Of a stretch of DNA of 64,000 bases, positions 29,001 through 37,152 are shown piece by piece. The first letter of the stretch is position 1, and every line of letters begins with the position of its first letter. This stretch comes from Pseudomonadota bacterium (lineage in GTDB: Bacteria > Myxococcota_A > Polyangia > GCA-2747355): assembly GCA_016702545.1 (NCBI GenBank), contig JADJDT010000002.1, positions 372,001 through 436,000 on the forward strand, in the 5' to 3' direction. The notes beneath the pieces were generated by a model. The model searched no databases. It was not told where the DNA came from and saw only the letters and a program-made list of their open reading frames with translations. The translations under genes and the position numbers were made by a program.

Positions 29001-31324
29001 GCGCCTTGGACCTCGACGGGCTGCGGCAGCGGTGGACGGCGGCGAACGCCCGGGCCTGGCCCTTCGGCTGGTTCGCGCGGCGCGGCGTGCGGAGGGGCCT
29101 CTTGGCCGAGCTGGGGCTGGGAGGCCGGTCTAACCTGGCGCGGCTCGATCTCGCCGCGGACCTCCGGGTGCTCGAGGACCTGCAAGCCCACCGCGCGGCG
29201 ATCGAGCGCCTCTCCGCAGGGCTCGCCCACCTGCCGGGGTGGGCTGGACTCGACTCCGACACGGAGCGGCTCGGCCACGCGCTCGAGCGGGCCGAGGCGC
29301 TGCGTGCGGTTTTCGCGCGGCTGGCCGGCACCGCCGAGGACCTGGTCGCCGTGCGGGCGGCGCTGCGACGCCTGTGCGTCGACGGCAACGCGCTGCTCGC
29401 GGACGCGCTGCCGATCGCGCAGGCCGCGCAGGCCTACCGCGCGAGCTATCAGGCCTTCACCCAGGCGCTGGACCGGTTGCAGGCGGCCACCGGCGGCAGC
29501 CAGCCCCTGGACGGCCCGGACCTCCCGGGCCAGGCCGCGACGCTCGGCCGTCAGCTCCTCGACCAGCAGCGGGCGCTGAAGCCCTGGTGCGACTGGCGGC
29601 GGGTTCGCAACGAGGCGCTCAGCCTCGAGCTGCAGCCCCTGGTGGCGGCGCTCGAGTCGGGCGCCCTCAGCCCTGCCGCCCTCGGCGCGGCCTTCGAGAC
29701 CGCCTACGCCCGCTGGTGGGCGCAGCATCGGATCGATGCCGAGCCGGTGCTGCGCGACTTCGTGCCCGCGCTCCATCGCGACAAGATCGAGGCCTTCCGG
29801 GCGCTCGATGAGAAGCTGCTGCGCCTCGCCGCGCAGCACATTCGCGCGCGGATCTGTGGCGCCATCCCGGTCAAGGACGACGTCGCCAAGGCGAGCGGCC
29901 ATGGGGTGCTGCGGCACGAGCTGCAGAAGCGGGCGCGTCACCTCCCGCTGCGCGAGCTCACCACGCGCGCGGGCGAGGCGCTGACCACCCTCACGCCCTG
30001 CCTGCTGATGAGCCCGCTCTCGATCGCGCAGTACCTGCCGCCGACCGCAGCGCCCTTCGATCTGGTGATCTTCGACGAGGCCTCACAGATCACGCCCTGG
30101 GACGCGATCGGGGCGATCGCCCGCGGGCAGCAGGTGATCGTGGCGGGGGACCCGAAGCAAATGCCCCCGACGAGCTTCTTCGATCGCGGCCCGGGCGCGG
30201 CGGGCGCGACCGACGACGACGAGGACGACCAGCTCGAGAGCATCCTCGATGAGTGTCTGTCGGCCGACCTCCGCAGCCACCGGCTGACCTGGCACTACCG
30301 CAGCCGGCACGAGAGCCTGATCGCGTTCTCGAACCACCGCTACTACGACGGCGAGCTGATCACCTTCCCCGCGGCCGTGACCCGCCAGAGCGCGGTGACG
30401 CTGGTGGCCGTGCGCGGCGCCTACGCCAAGGGCAAGGGACGCACCAACCAGGCCGAGGCCGAGGCGATGGTCGCCGAGATCGTGCGCCGCTTGACCGATC
30501 CCGCGTGCGTGGCGCAGCGGCGCAGCCTGGGGGTGGTCACGCTCAACGCCGAGCAGCAGCAGCTGGTGGAGGACCTGCTCGATCGGGAGCGGCAGCGGCA
30601 CCCGGCGCTCGAGCCCCACTTCAAGGACGACAGCCCGGAGCCGGTGGTGGTGAAGAACCTCGAGACGGTCCAGGGCGATGAGCGGGACCTGATCCTGCTG
30701 GGCATCGGCTACGGCCCCGAGTCGCCGGACGCACCGGCGATGTCGATGAACTTCGGACCGCTGAATCGCGCCGGAGGCTGGCGCCGGCTGAATGTCGCGA
30801 TCACGCGGGCGCGCGAGGAGTTGATGATCTTCGCCTCCTTCCCGCCGCAGCTGATCGATCTGACGCGCACCAGCGCCGTCGCCCTGCGTGACCTCAAGGC
30901 CTACCTCGAGTTCGCCGCGCACGGCTTCGGCGCGCTGGCGCGGAGCCCGCGCGGCGCGGCCAGTGGCGGTGAGTCGGCGCTGGAGCAGGCCATCGCGCGC
31001 GGCCTGCGCGCCAAGGGGTGGACCGTCGTGCCGCAGATCGGCGTCTCGCGCTTCCGCGTCGACCTGGGCATCGTCCATCCGGACCGGCCGAGCGACTACC
31101 TGCTGGGCGTCGAGTGCGACGGGGCGGCCTATCACAGCGCCAGCACCGCCCGCGACCGCGACAAGGTCCGAGCCCGCATCCTGACGGACCTCGGCTGGAA
31201 GCTCGTCCGCGCCTGGTCCACCGACTGGTGGATCGACCGCGAGGGCGCCCTCGACCGCCTCGACCGCGAACTCCGCGCCGCCCTCGACGCCGACCGCCGC
31301 CGCGCCGCGGGCGCCGTGGCCTGA
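26078..31324 (+). CDS. Giant DUF4011-type SF1 helicase with transglutaminase-like and MTES_1575 nuclease domains
   Basis: This protein has 1748 residues. Residues about 1-110 look beta-rich. About 130-290 contain a transglutaminase/papain-like pattern: C217 (ATCLDAALLF), H243 (RGHAFAGVW) and D261 (VITDD). A DUF4011 region (DLTTRNRLLNVS) follows from about 380. The SF1 helicase core has Walker A GPPGTGKS at 690-697 and Walker B FDEAS at D1333-E1334, with GDPKQMPP and LNVAITRAREEL. The C-terminal REase_MTES_1575 (Vsr-like) nuclease has D1662 and ECDG at 1679-1682. Proteins of this architecture occur often in defence islands, so an anti-phage role is plausible but inferred. It stands alone, with no obvious partner. 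Confidence 0.85.
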   Translation: MDARFGISATLAPKVTFASQQHAVPVIRALRVTNAGEAASELCLAISADPPFLQPASWPIDRIEARSAVEVAAPDVALNAALLLGLTESLRGRAVLRLTQGSETLAEAEHPVELLARHEWGGGSMAELLAAFVMPNDPAIDRVLKGAAGALARAGKHEALDGYRGQSRSRVWELASAIWSAVSSLGLSYALPPASFETSGQKVRVPSAVLEGGLATCLDAALLFAAALEQAGLNPIVVLTRGHAFAGVWLQPQQLQQVITDDDATLRKHLALDELLVFESTLSTQRPTPAFSVALKEAQRQLAPERSADFAFALDLRRARMQRLRPLAIGSEASPVAGTSAPPTGVAAGLESAPPLPGFDVDRVEPPAPTAATPADRLRRWQRRLLDLTTRNRLLNVSVNATTLQLVCPDAAKLEDRLAVGAKIRIVAQPDLEGTAGRSEALHFARTGERLLEAYAAEALSRDEVLSPLDAGTLAARLIDLYRKARLDLQEGGANTLFLAVGLLCWKKQPADARAYRAPLVLLPVALERKSVRSGVQLVLHDDEPRFNLTLLELLRQDFGLTIPELEGELPQDECGLDIKGIWTLMRKAVKDLPGLEVVEETLLGTFSFAKHLMWRDLVDRADALRNNPVARQLLDSPREPFRDGTVFPAAVDLDEVLDPAEVFAPLPADSSQLRAVLASAQGCNFVLDGPPGTGKSQTIANIIAHNLALGRRVLFVAEKMAALNVVHRRLEEQGLGVFCLELHSNKAHKATVLKQLGRAWEARESFSPEEWQREAARLKGLRDALNAVVRRLHARHPNGWTLHEAIGRTVRDATPDTPALGWPPERVHDREGLERLRDVVHRLALLAQGLEGLEGLDRSVLAVIETPSWSNAWQAETVAAASSLIALGERMRAAWQTFAAALGLQPCGGHRRALHALHDLATLLPQLAGADVAHAFEPDLSRVAEAARAGLQHLAAYRQGAQRLSLPYPPAALRALDLDGLRQRWTAANARAWPFGWFARRGVRRGLLAELGLGGRSNLARLDLAADLRVLEDLQAHRAAIERLSAGLAHLPGWAGLDSDTERLGHALERAEALRAVFARLAGTAEDLVAVRAALRRLCVDGNALLADALPIAQAAQAYRASYQAFTQALDRLQAATGGSQPLDGPDLPGQAATLGRQLLDQQRALKPWCDWRRVRNEALSLELQPLVAALESGALSPAALGAAFETAYARWWAQHRIDAEPVLRDFVPALHRDKIEAFRALDEKLLRLAAQHIRARICGAIPVKDDVAKASGHGVLRHELQKRARHLPLRELTTRAGEALTTLTPCLLMSPLSIAQYLPPTAAPFDLVIFDEASQITPWDAIGAIARGQQVIVAGDPKQMPPTSFFDRGPGAAGATDDDEDDQLESILDECLSADLRSHRLTWHYRSRHESLIAFSNHRYYDGELITFPAAVTRQSAVTLVAVRGAYAKGKGRTNQAEAEAMVAEIVRRLTDPACVAQRRSLGVVTLNAEQQQLVEDLLDRERQRHPALEPHFKDDSPEPVVVKNLETVQGDERDLILLGIGYGPESPDAPAMSMNFGPLNRAGGWRRLNVAITRAREELMIFASFPPQLIDLTRTSAVALRDLKAYLEFAAHGFGALARSPRGAASGGESALEQAIARGLRAKGWTVVPQIGVSRFRVDLGIVHPDRPSDYLLGVECDGAAYHSASTARDRDKVRARILTDLGWKLVRAWSTDWWIDREGALDRLDRELRAALDADRRRAAGAVA

Positions 31325-31406
31325 AAGCCCCCCGGCCTCGACGAAGGCGCGCTGCCGGGTGCGGTCCTCGGCCCCCCGAGGCCGCGAAGCTCAGGTGAGG
31401 CTCGGG

Positions 31407-31435
31407 TTGCGCGTATGCGTTTATCCGGGTATACG
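31407..31435 (+). promoter_or_regulatory. ars promoter with candidate ArsR operator
   Basis: TTGCGC (31407-31412) and TATACG (31430-31435) are spaced by 17 bases. The arms CGTAT (31412-31416) and ATACG (31431-31435) form an inverted repeat across the spacer. An AT-rich patch in GC-rich DNA just upstream of arsR fits an ArsR-repressed promoter. Confidence 0.6.
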
Positions 31436-31458
31436 AATATGACGCCGACGGGGGCACC

Positions 31459-31893
31459 GTGAGAGACGCAGCGCAGTTCTTCAAGGTGCTCGCCGATGAG
31501 GCGCGGCTCAAGATGCTCTGGCTCCTCTTCAACCACCGGGAGCTGTGCGTCTGCGACATCGTGGAGGCGCTCGAGATCACGCAGTCGAAGGCCTCCCGGC
31601 ACCTCATCACCCTGCGCCACGCGGGGCTGGTGACCGACCGCAAGGACGGGCTCTGGTCCTACTACGCGCTCCGGACGATCCAGGACGAGCTCGCCCGGCC
31701 GCACCTGAAGGTGCTGCGCGCCACCCTCGCGACCAGGAGCGACGCAGCCGCTCTGCTGGCCCGGCTCCACCAATGGCTCGAGGCGAAGAACCGCGGCGGT
31801 CAGTGCGCGAAAGACAGCGCCTGCGCGGCTGCGACCAAGCAGCGACCCACCGAGCGCGCTAAGAAGACCCGGCGAGTAGGCAGCCCACGATGA
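31459..31893 (+). CDS. arsR: ArsR-family arsenic-responsive repressor
   Basis: This 144-residue winged-helix repressor has the metalloid-sensing ELCVCDIV motif (C30 and C32) at the alpha3 position. The recognition helix is QSKASRHLITLRHAGLV. The C-terminal tail has two more cysteines (QCAKDSACAA) that may join As(III) binding. Start is GTG. First gene of an eight-gene operon, it overlaps the acr3 start by four bases (ATGA). Confidence 0.93.
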   Translation: MRDAAQFFKVLADEARLKMLWLLFNHRELCVCDIVEALEITQSKASRHLITLRHAGLVTDRKDGLWSYYALRTIQDELARPHLKVLRATLATRSDAAALLARLHQWLEAKNRGGQCAKDSACAAATKQRPTERAKKTRRVGSPR

Positions 31894-32990
31894 GCCACCA
31901 TCCCAGCGTGAGTCCGTCCGGCGCTGCCGCGGACGAGAGCGTCACGAAGCGCCTGTCCTTTCTCGACCGCTACTTGACGCTGTGGATCTTCATCGCCATG
32001 GCGATCGGGGTCGGCGCCGGCTACCTGGTGCCTGGCGTGGTGCCCTTCATCAATCAGTTCAACGTCGGCACGACGAACATCCCCATCGCCATCGGGCTGA
32101 TCCTGATGATGTACCCGCCGCTGGCCAAGGTCCGCTACGAGGAGATGGCCCCGGTCTTCCGCAACACCAAGGTCCTCGGCCTGTCGCTCTTCCAGAACTG
32201 GGTCCTCGGCCCGATCCTGATGTTCGGCCTGGCCGTGCTCTTCCTGCACGACCAGCCCGAGTACATGGTCGGGCTGATCATGATCGGTCTCGCCCGCTGC
32301 ATCGCGATGGTCATCGTCTGGAACGACCTGGCCCAGGGCGACACCGAGTATTGCGCCGGGCTGGTCGCCTTCAACGCGATCTTCCAGGTGCTCTTCTTCT
32401 CGGTCTACGCCTACGTCTTCATCACGGTGCTGCCGCCCTCTTTCGGTCTGCAGGGCGTGGCTGTCAAGATCACCATCGGTGAGATCGCCAAGAGCGTCTC
32501 GATCTACCTCGGCATCCCGTTCCTGGCGGGGCTCATCACCCGCTTCTCGCTGATCAAGCTCAAGAGCAAGGACTGGTACCACGCCAAGTTCATCCCGAAG
32601 CTCAGTCCGATCACCCTCGTCGCGCTGCTCTTCACCATCGTCGTGATGTTCTCGCTCAAGGGCGAGAAGATCGTGGAGCTGCCCTTCGACGTGGTCCGCA
32701 TCGCCATCCCGCTGCTGATCTACTTCGTGGTGATGTTCGTCGTCTCCTTCTTCATGTCGAAGAAGGTCGGTGCGAGCTACGGGCAGGCCACGACGCTGTC
32801 CTTCACCGCCGCGTCGAACAACTTCGAGCTCGCCATCGCGGTGACGGTCGCGACCTTCAGCATCAGCCACGGCGCGGCCTTCGCCGCGGTGATCGGGCCG
32901 CTGGTCGAGGTGCCCGTGATGATCGGCCTGGTCAACGTCGCGCTCTGGCTCGGGCGCAGATACTTCCCCACGCAAGCGGTGACGCGATGA
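31890..32990 (+). CDS. acr3: ACR3-type arsenite efflux transporter
   Basis: This 366-residue inner-membrane carrier has about ten hydrophobic segments. It extrudes As(III). The ACR3 signature is GLARCIAMVIVWNDLAQGD with the conserved cysteine, and FTAASNNFELAIAV is also diagnostic. It overlaps arsR and arsC by four bases at each end, so translation is coupled. Confidence 0.95.
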   Translation: MSHHPSVSPSGAAADESVTKRLSFLDRYLTLWIFIAMAIGVGAGYLVPGVVPFINQFNVGTTNIPIAIGLILMMYPPLAKVRYEEMAPVFRNTKVLGLSLFQNWVLGPILMFGLAVLFLHDQPEYMVGLIMIGLARCIAMVIVWNDLAQGDTEYCAGLVAFNAIFQVLFFSVYAYVFITVLPPSFGLQGVAVKITIGEIAKSVSIYLGIPFLAGLITRFSLIKLKSKDWYHAKFIPKLSPITLVALLFTIVVMFSLKGEKIVELPFDVVRIAIPLLIYFVVMFVVSFFMSKKVGASYGQATTLSFTAASNNFELAIAVTVATFSISHGAAFAAVIGPLVEVPVMIGLVNVALWLGRRYFPTQAVTR

Positions 32991-33430
32991 AGGGCCTCCT
33001 CTTCCTGTGCGTGGCCAACTCCGCCCGCAGCCAGCTGGCCGAGGGGATCGCGCGCGCCTATCTGCCCACTGAGGTCAAGGTCTGGTCCGCCGGTTCCCGG
33101 CCCACGCGCGTTCGCCCCGAGGCGATCGCGGTGCTCAAGGAGATCGGCATCGACATCTCCCACCATCGGTCGAAGGCCGTCGGCGAGATCCCAGCCGCCG
33201 ACGTCGACACCGTCATCACCCTGTGCGCCGAAGAAGAGTGCCCGCTCTTTCTCGGCCAGGCGCAACGTCTTAACTGGGAGATGCCGGACCCCGCCTCGAC
33301 CGACCCCGCGCTCAGACCCCAGGACCTCCTCGCGAGGTTTCGCAGCGCAAGGGAAGCCCTTCGCGCCCGGATCGAGTGGCTGCGCACTGAAACCGGCCCA
33401 GGCCCGCACGATGAAGGAGCAGGACGATGA
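32987..33430 (+). CDS. arsC: Thioredoxin-coupled arsenate reductase ArsC
   Basis: This 147-residue low-molecular-weight phosphatase-fold protein has the nucleophile Cys in FLCVANSARSQLAEG. The two resolving cysteines are in VITLCAEEECPLF (pattern C-x4-C, shorter than the usual spacing). It reduces arsenate to arsenite for Acr3. The P-loop reads CVANSARSQ where most members have CTGNSCRSQ; the nucleophile and the arginine are kept. Confidence 0.92.
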   Translation: MKGLLFLCVANSARSQLAEGIARAYLPTEVKVWSAGSRPTRVRPEAIAVLKEIGIDISHHRSKAVGEIPAADVDTVITLCAEEECPLFLGQAQRLNWEMPDPASTDPALRPQDLLARFRSAREALRARIEWLRTETGPGPHDEGAGR

Positions 33431-34233
33431 CCCGAGCTAACAACCAGGCCGAGAAGCACGAGCTGGTCCGCGCGGCGGTACGAAAGCAGTACGGCAAGGT
33501 CGCTACCGGAACGTCGAGCGGCTGCTGCTCGTCGGGCTCGGGCTGCTGCTCGCCGGACGCTAGCGCCAGCCTGAAGGTGGGCTATTCCGCGAAGGACCTC
33601 GTTGCGGCTCCGGAGGGCGCCAACCTGGGTCTCGGATGTGGCAACCCGCACGCGCTCGCCGCGCTCCGGCCTGGGGAGACGGTCCTCGACCTCGGCGCCG
33701 GGGGCGGCCTGGACTGCTTCCTCGCCGCGAAGCGGGTCGGCAAGGCGGGCCGCGTGATCGGCGTCGACATGACCGCGGAGATGGTGGGCAAGGCGCGCGA
33801 GAACGCCCGCCGCGCGAAGACCAAGAACGTCGAGTTCCGGCTCGGCGAGATCGAGCACCTCCCGGTCGCAGATGGCGAGGTCGACGTGATCCTCTCCAAC
33901 TGCGTGATCAACCTCTCGCCCGACAAGCCCGCCGTCTTCCGCGAGGCGTTTCGCGTGCTCAAGCGTGGCGGACGGTTGGCCATCTCCGACGTCGTCGCGA
34001 CGGCGAAGCTGCCCCGCAAGCTCGCGCGCGACGCGGCGGCGCTCACGGGCTGCATCGCGGGGGCGGCGACCGTCGATGCGCTCCACGCCTGGCTGAAGGA
34101 AGCAGGCTTCAGGCAGATCCGAATCGAGGTGCAGGAGGAGAGCCGCGCCGCCATTGCCGAGTGGCTCCCGGGCTCGGGAGCCGAGAAGTACGCCGCCTCG
34201 GCGATGATCGAGGCGACGAAGCCGCGACGATGA
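33427..34233 (+). CDS. arsM: Arsenite S-adenosylmethionine methyltransferase ArsM
   Basis: This 268-residue protein methylates As(III). The N terminus has the cysteine-rich segment SGCCSSGSGCCS, then LGLGCGNPHALAAL and the SAM site VLDLGAGGGLDCFLAAK. Arsenic-ligand cysteines are plausible in DCF, SNCVINLSPDK and TGCIAGA. It overlaps arsC and the following permease gene by four bases each. Confidence 0.95.
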   Translation: MTRANNQAEKHELVRAAVRKQYGKVATGTSSGCCSSGSGCCSPDASASLKVGYSAKDLVAAPEGANLGLGCGNPHALAALRPGETVLDLGAGGGLDCFLAAKRVGKAGRVIGVDMTAEMVGKARENARRAKTKNVEFRLGEIEHLPVADGEVDVILSNCVINLSPDKPAVFREAFRVLKRGGRLAISDVVATAKLPRKLARDAAALTGCIAGAATVDALHAWLKEAGFRQIRIEVQEESRAAIAEWLPGSGAEKYAASAMIEATKPRR

Positions 34234-35435
34234 AGGGTTCCGGCAGACACCCGTGGCTCGTGGGGCCGGGCGTCTGCGAGCAGGGCAAGCCGATCAAGCC
34301 GGTGATGGAGCAGGCCGCGCGCAGTCACCGAGCGCCTGGGGCAGAGATGATCGCAGACGAGCACCCAAGCGCCTCGAGGGGCTGGTCGACGAAGACGACG
34401 CCACGCGTTCGTCGAGCGCGCCTCGTTCCAGTGCTCCTCGTCGTCATCGCCGCCGCCGGATGGTGGGCGGTCTACCGGAACCTCGAGTCGCTGGCGCAGT
34501 GGGTCACCTACGACCTGTTCTCGATCGCCGCGGGAAGCCACGTCGGGTCGGCGGTCGAGTTCTTCATCTATGAGGCGCCCAAGGTGCTGATGCTGCTGAC
34601 CGTCGTGGTCTTTGGCGTTGGCATCGTGCGTTCGTGCTTCACGCCCGAGCGGACGCGCCGCCTCCTCGCCGGCAGGCGCGAGACGGTCGGCAACGTGCTA
34701 GGCGCGCTGCTCGGCGTGGTCACCCCCTTCTGTTCCTGCTCGGCGGTGCCGCTCTTCATCGGCTTCGTTACGACGGGTGTCCCGCTCGGAGTGACCTTCT
34801 CGTTCCTGATCTCGGCGCCGATGGTGAACGAGGTCGCGCTGGTGCTTCTCCTCGGCCTCTTCGGCTGGAAGGTCGCGGCTCTGTATTTGGGCACCGGCCT
34901 GTTGATCGCGATGACGGCCGGCTGGGTCATCGGCCGGCTCAAGCTCGAGCGCTGGGTGGAAGCCTGGGTTTATCAGACGCCGGTGGGCGCTGCGCAGCCG
35001 GGCGGCGAGGCCTCCTTGACCTGGGGCGACCGCGTGCGGCTTGGCCGCGAGGCGGTGAAGGATATCGTCGGCAAGGTCTGGCCCTATCTTTTCGGCGGCA
35101 TCGCCGTCGGCGCGGGCATTCACGGTTATGTGCCCCAGGACTTCATGGCCTCCATCATGGGCAAGGGCGCCTGGTGGTCAGTGCCGCTCGCGGTCCTCAT
35201 CGGCGTGCCGATGTACTCCAACGCCGCCGGCATCATCCCGATCGTGCAGGCGCTGCTCGGGAAGGGCGCTGCGCTCGGCACCGTGCTGGCGTTCATGATG
35301 TCGGTGATCGGGCTGTCGCTGCCCGAGATGATCATCCTGCGGAAGGTGCTCAAGGCACCGCTCATCGCGACCTTCGCCGGCGTGGTGGGCCTGGGGATCC
35401 TGGTGGTCGGGTACGTGTTCAACATCGTGCTGTGA
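34230..35435 (+). CDS. arsP: ArsP-type permease (DUF318)
   Basis: This 401-residue membrane protein has about eight to ten hydrophobic segments and the family cysteine motif in TPFCSCSAVPLFIGFVT. ArsP proteins export trivalent organoarsenicals such as methylarsenite, which ArsM makes, so the position fits. ATG 34230 overlaps the arsM stop (ATGA). It gives a polar extension of about 65 residues before the first helix; ATG 34305 or 34347 are alternative starts. Some DUF318 proteins are assigned to other metals. Confidence 0.85.
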   Translation: MKGSGRHPWLVGPGVCEQGKPIKPVMEQAARSHRAPGAEMIADEHPSASRGWSTKTTPRVRRARLVPVLLVVIAAAGWWAVYRNLESLAQWVTYDLFSIAAGSHVGSAVEFFIYEAPKVLMLLTVVVFGVGIVRSCFTPERTRRLLAGRRETVGNVLGALLGVVTPFCSCSAVPLFIGFVTTGVPLGVTFSFLISAPMVNEVALVLLLGLFGWKVAALYLGTGLLIAMTAGWVIGRLKLERWVEAWVYQTPVGAAQPGGEASLTWGDRVRLGREAVKDIVGKVWPYLFGGIAVGAGIHGYVPQDFMASIMGKGAWWSVPLAVLIGVPMYSNAAGIIPIVQALLGKGAALGTVLAFMMSVIGLSLPEMIILRKVLKAPLIATFAGVVGLGILVVGYVFNIVL

Positions 35436-35445
35436 GGAGTTCGCC

Positions 35446-35697
35446 ATGGACGTCAAGGTGCTCGGAACCGGCTGCGCCAAGTGCAAGAAGCTCTACGCCG
35501 AGGTCGAGAAGGCGGTCGCGCAGTCCGGACTGTCAGCCAGCCTCGAGAAGGTGGAGAAGCTCGACGAGATCATGAAGTTCGGCGTGATGACGACGCCGGC
35601 GCTCGTCATCGACGGCGAGGTGAAGTGCTCCGGGCGAGTGGCTCCGGTGCCGGAGATCATCTCGTGGCTCAGCACGGCGGCCGCGAAGAACGGATAG
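35446..35697 (+). CDS. Small redox-active thioredoxin-like protein (TM0996/MTH895 family)
   Basis: This 83-residue thioredoxin-fold protein has the redox pair GTGCAKCKKL (C10 and C13) and the cis-proline segment GVMTTPALVIDGEV. Such proteins commonly follow DUF318 permease genes. It may pass electrons between the CcdA protein downstream and ArsC or the permease. It starts 10 bp after arsP with GGAG upstream (TGAGGAG). Confidence 0.9.
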   Translation: MDVKVLGTGCAKCKKLYAEVEKAVAQSGLSASLEKVEKLDEIMKFGVMTTPALVIDGEVKCSGRVAPVPEIISWLSTAAAKNG

Positions 35698-35700
35698 AGC

Positions 35701-36408
35701 GTGCTCGACCAGTTCGTCAGCCACGCTGGCCACTACCTCAACACCAGCCCGCAGCTGGCGCTGGTCGCGGTGTTCGCGGGCGGGATGCTCACCGCCTCGA
35801 ACCCGTGCGTGCTGGCGATGATCCCGCTGATGATCAGCTTCGTCGCCGGCCGGCGCGATGAGCAGCCGAGCGTGCTGCGCGCGTTCCTCTTCTCGCTCGT
35901 GTTCGTCGTGGGGCTCGCCATCACCTTCACGGCGATGGGGATGATCGCGTCCCTGGCCGGGAAGATGTACGGCGACGTCTCGAGTACTTGGAACTGGATC
36001 GTTGCGGCGGTTTGCCTCGTCATGGGGCTGCACCTCACGGGCTTAGTCACGATCCCCATTCCGTCGCTCGGCGACCGGCTGCAGCCGAAGACCCGCGGAT
36101 TCGTCGGTGCGCTGCTGCTGGGGCTCCTCTTCGGGGTCGTGTCCGCACCATGCGCGGCGCCGATCCTGGTCGTGCTGCTCACCTATCTCGCTGGCGCCGG
36201 AGCCTCGATCGCTTGGGGCGGGACGCTACTCTTCGTCTACGCGCTCGGGCACAGCGCCTTGATCCTGCTGGCCGGCACGTCGATGGGCGCAGCGCGCGCC
36301 CTGATCGAAAACAAGCGGGCGACCCGCACGCTCGGAATCCTCCGCAGCTCGGCTGGTGCGCTGATCGTTCTCGTGGGTGGCTACTTCGCCTACCGCGGGC
36401 TGAAATGA
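35701..36408 (+). CDS. CcdA-type transmembrane thiol-disulfide carrier
   Basis: This 235-residue membrane protein has six hydrophobic segments and paired cysteines in ASNPCVLAMIPLMISF and VSAPCAAPILVVLLT. These are the CcdA/DsbD-beta redox pair that moves reducing power across the membrane. Start is GTG at 35701, three bases after the thioredoxin-like gene. It probably reduces the thiol protein encoded next to it. Confidence 0.88.
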   Translation: MLDQFVSHAGHYLNTSPQLALVAVFAGGMLTASNPCVLAMIPLMISFVAGRRDEQPSVLRAFLFSLVFVVGLAITFTAMGMIASLAGKMYGDVSSTWNWIVAAVCLVMGLHLTGLVTIPIPSLGDRLQPKTRGFVGALLLGLLFGVVSAPCAAPILVVLLTYLAGAGASIAWGGTLLFVYALGHSALILLAGTSMGAARALIENKRATRTLGILRSSAGALIVLVGGYFAYRGLK

Positions 36409-36419
36409 AAGGAAGCGCG

Positions 36420-36869
36420 ATGCGTGCTGTAGTCATCGTCGCAGGGCTCATCCTCGCCGCGTCGGCATGCGAGCCAGGCAGAACTTCGCCCGCGGCATCG
36501 GCGTCCGCCCAGTCGGCGTCCGCCCAGTCTGCGCCCGCCCAGTCTGCGCCCGCCCAGCCTGTGCCGGTGGTTGCTGCGCCGAAGGTCGCCAAGATCGCGT
36601 TCATCGACAAGGAGCAGGCCTGCGACTGCACGCGGAAGCGGATCGAGGGTACATGGACAGCGCTCCAGGCTGCGCTCGGGACGCCTGCGAAGCTGCCGGT
36701 CGAGCGGATCCACCTCGACACGCAGGCCCTGCAGGCCGACACGTACACCGTGCTCAAGCCGTTGATGGTCCCGCCCGGTGTCTACTTCCTCGACGGCCGT
36801 GACGCAGTGGTGGAGCTGCTCCAGGGCGAGGTGACGGCCGAGCAGATCACGGCCGTGCTGAAGCGCTGA
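36420..36869 (+). CDS. Thioredoxin-like periplasmic lipoprotein, last gene of ars operon
   Basis: This protein is about 149 residues. A lipoprotein signal ends at C17 (LILAASAC). An Ala/Ser/Gln/Pro linker is encoded by four 15-bp repeats (SAQSA units, 36499-36560). A thioredoxin-like domain follows with strand KIAFIDKEQ, the pair CDC in place of CxxC, and PPGVYFLDGRD as the cis-Pro region. ATG 36420 with AAAGGAAG upstream is preferred; ATG 36405, overlapping the ccdA stop, is also possible. It is a plausible extracytoplasmic partner of the CcdA protein. Confidence 0.7.
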   Translation: MRAVVIVAGLILAASACEPGRTSPAASASAQSASAQSAPAQSAPAQPVPVVAAPKVAKIAFIDKEQACDCTRKRIEGTWTALQAALGTPAKLPVERIHLDTQALQADTYTVLKPLMVPPGVYFLDGRDAVVELLQGEVTAEQITAVLKR

Positions 36870-37152
36870 CCTGCCCTGATCTACTCGGCCCCTGGACCAG
36901 GCGAGAGACGCCCCTGCGGGGCGAGCGGCTGACCGGCAGCGCGCGGGTTCGAGCTCGTTCGGGGCTTGAGGGAGGCGAACCTGGAGTGCGGTCTGAGCTT
37001 GTGGTAGGGCTGGCGCCAGCGATGGGAGCGGCACTGAAGCAGTGGAGAGCTTGCGGCCCCTGGGCGCTCGCGCCGCTGCGGGCGGCAGGGGCGGCGCGGA
37101 GCTGCGCCGCATGGGAAACCCGGGCTGATGCCGCTGGGAGCGTGGCAGCGCG
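36870..37152. other. Gap between ars operon and decarboxylase genes
   Basis: In these 283 bp the only structure seen is the GC hairpin CGCCCCTGCGGGGCG near 36906-36920, which may end ars transcription. It has no T run. No gene is supported. Confidence 0.4.

Noticed and set aside
33636..34229. Upstream extension of the arsP frame
   Set aside because: It overlaps arsM out of frame. ATG 34230 in the usual ATGA overlap is the sensible start.
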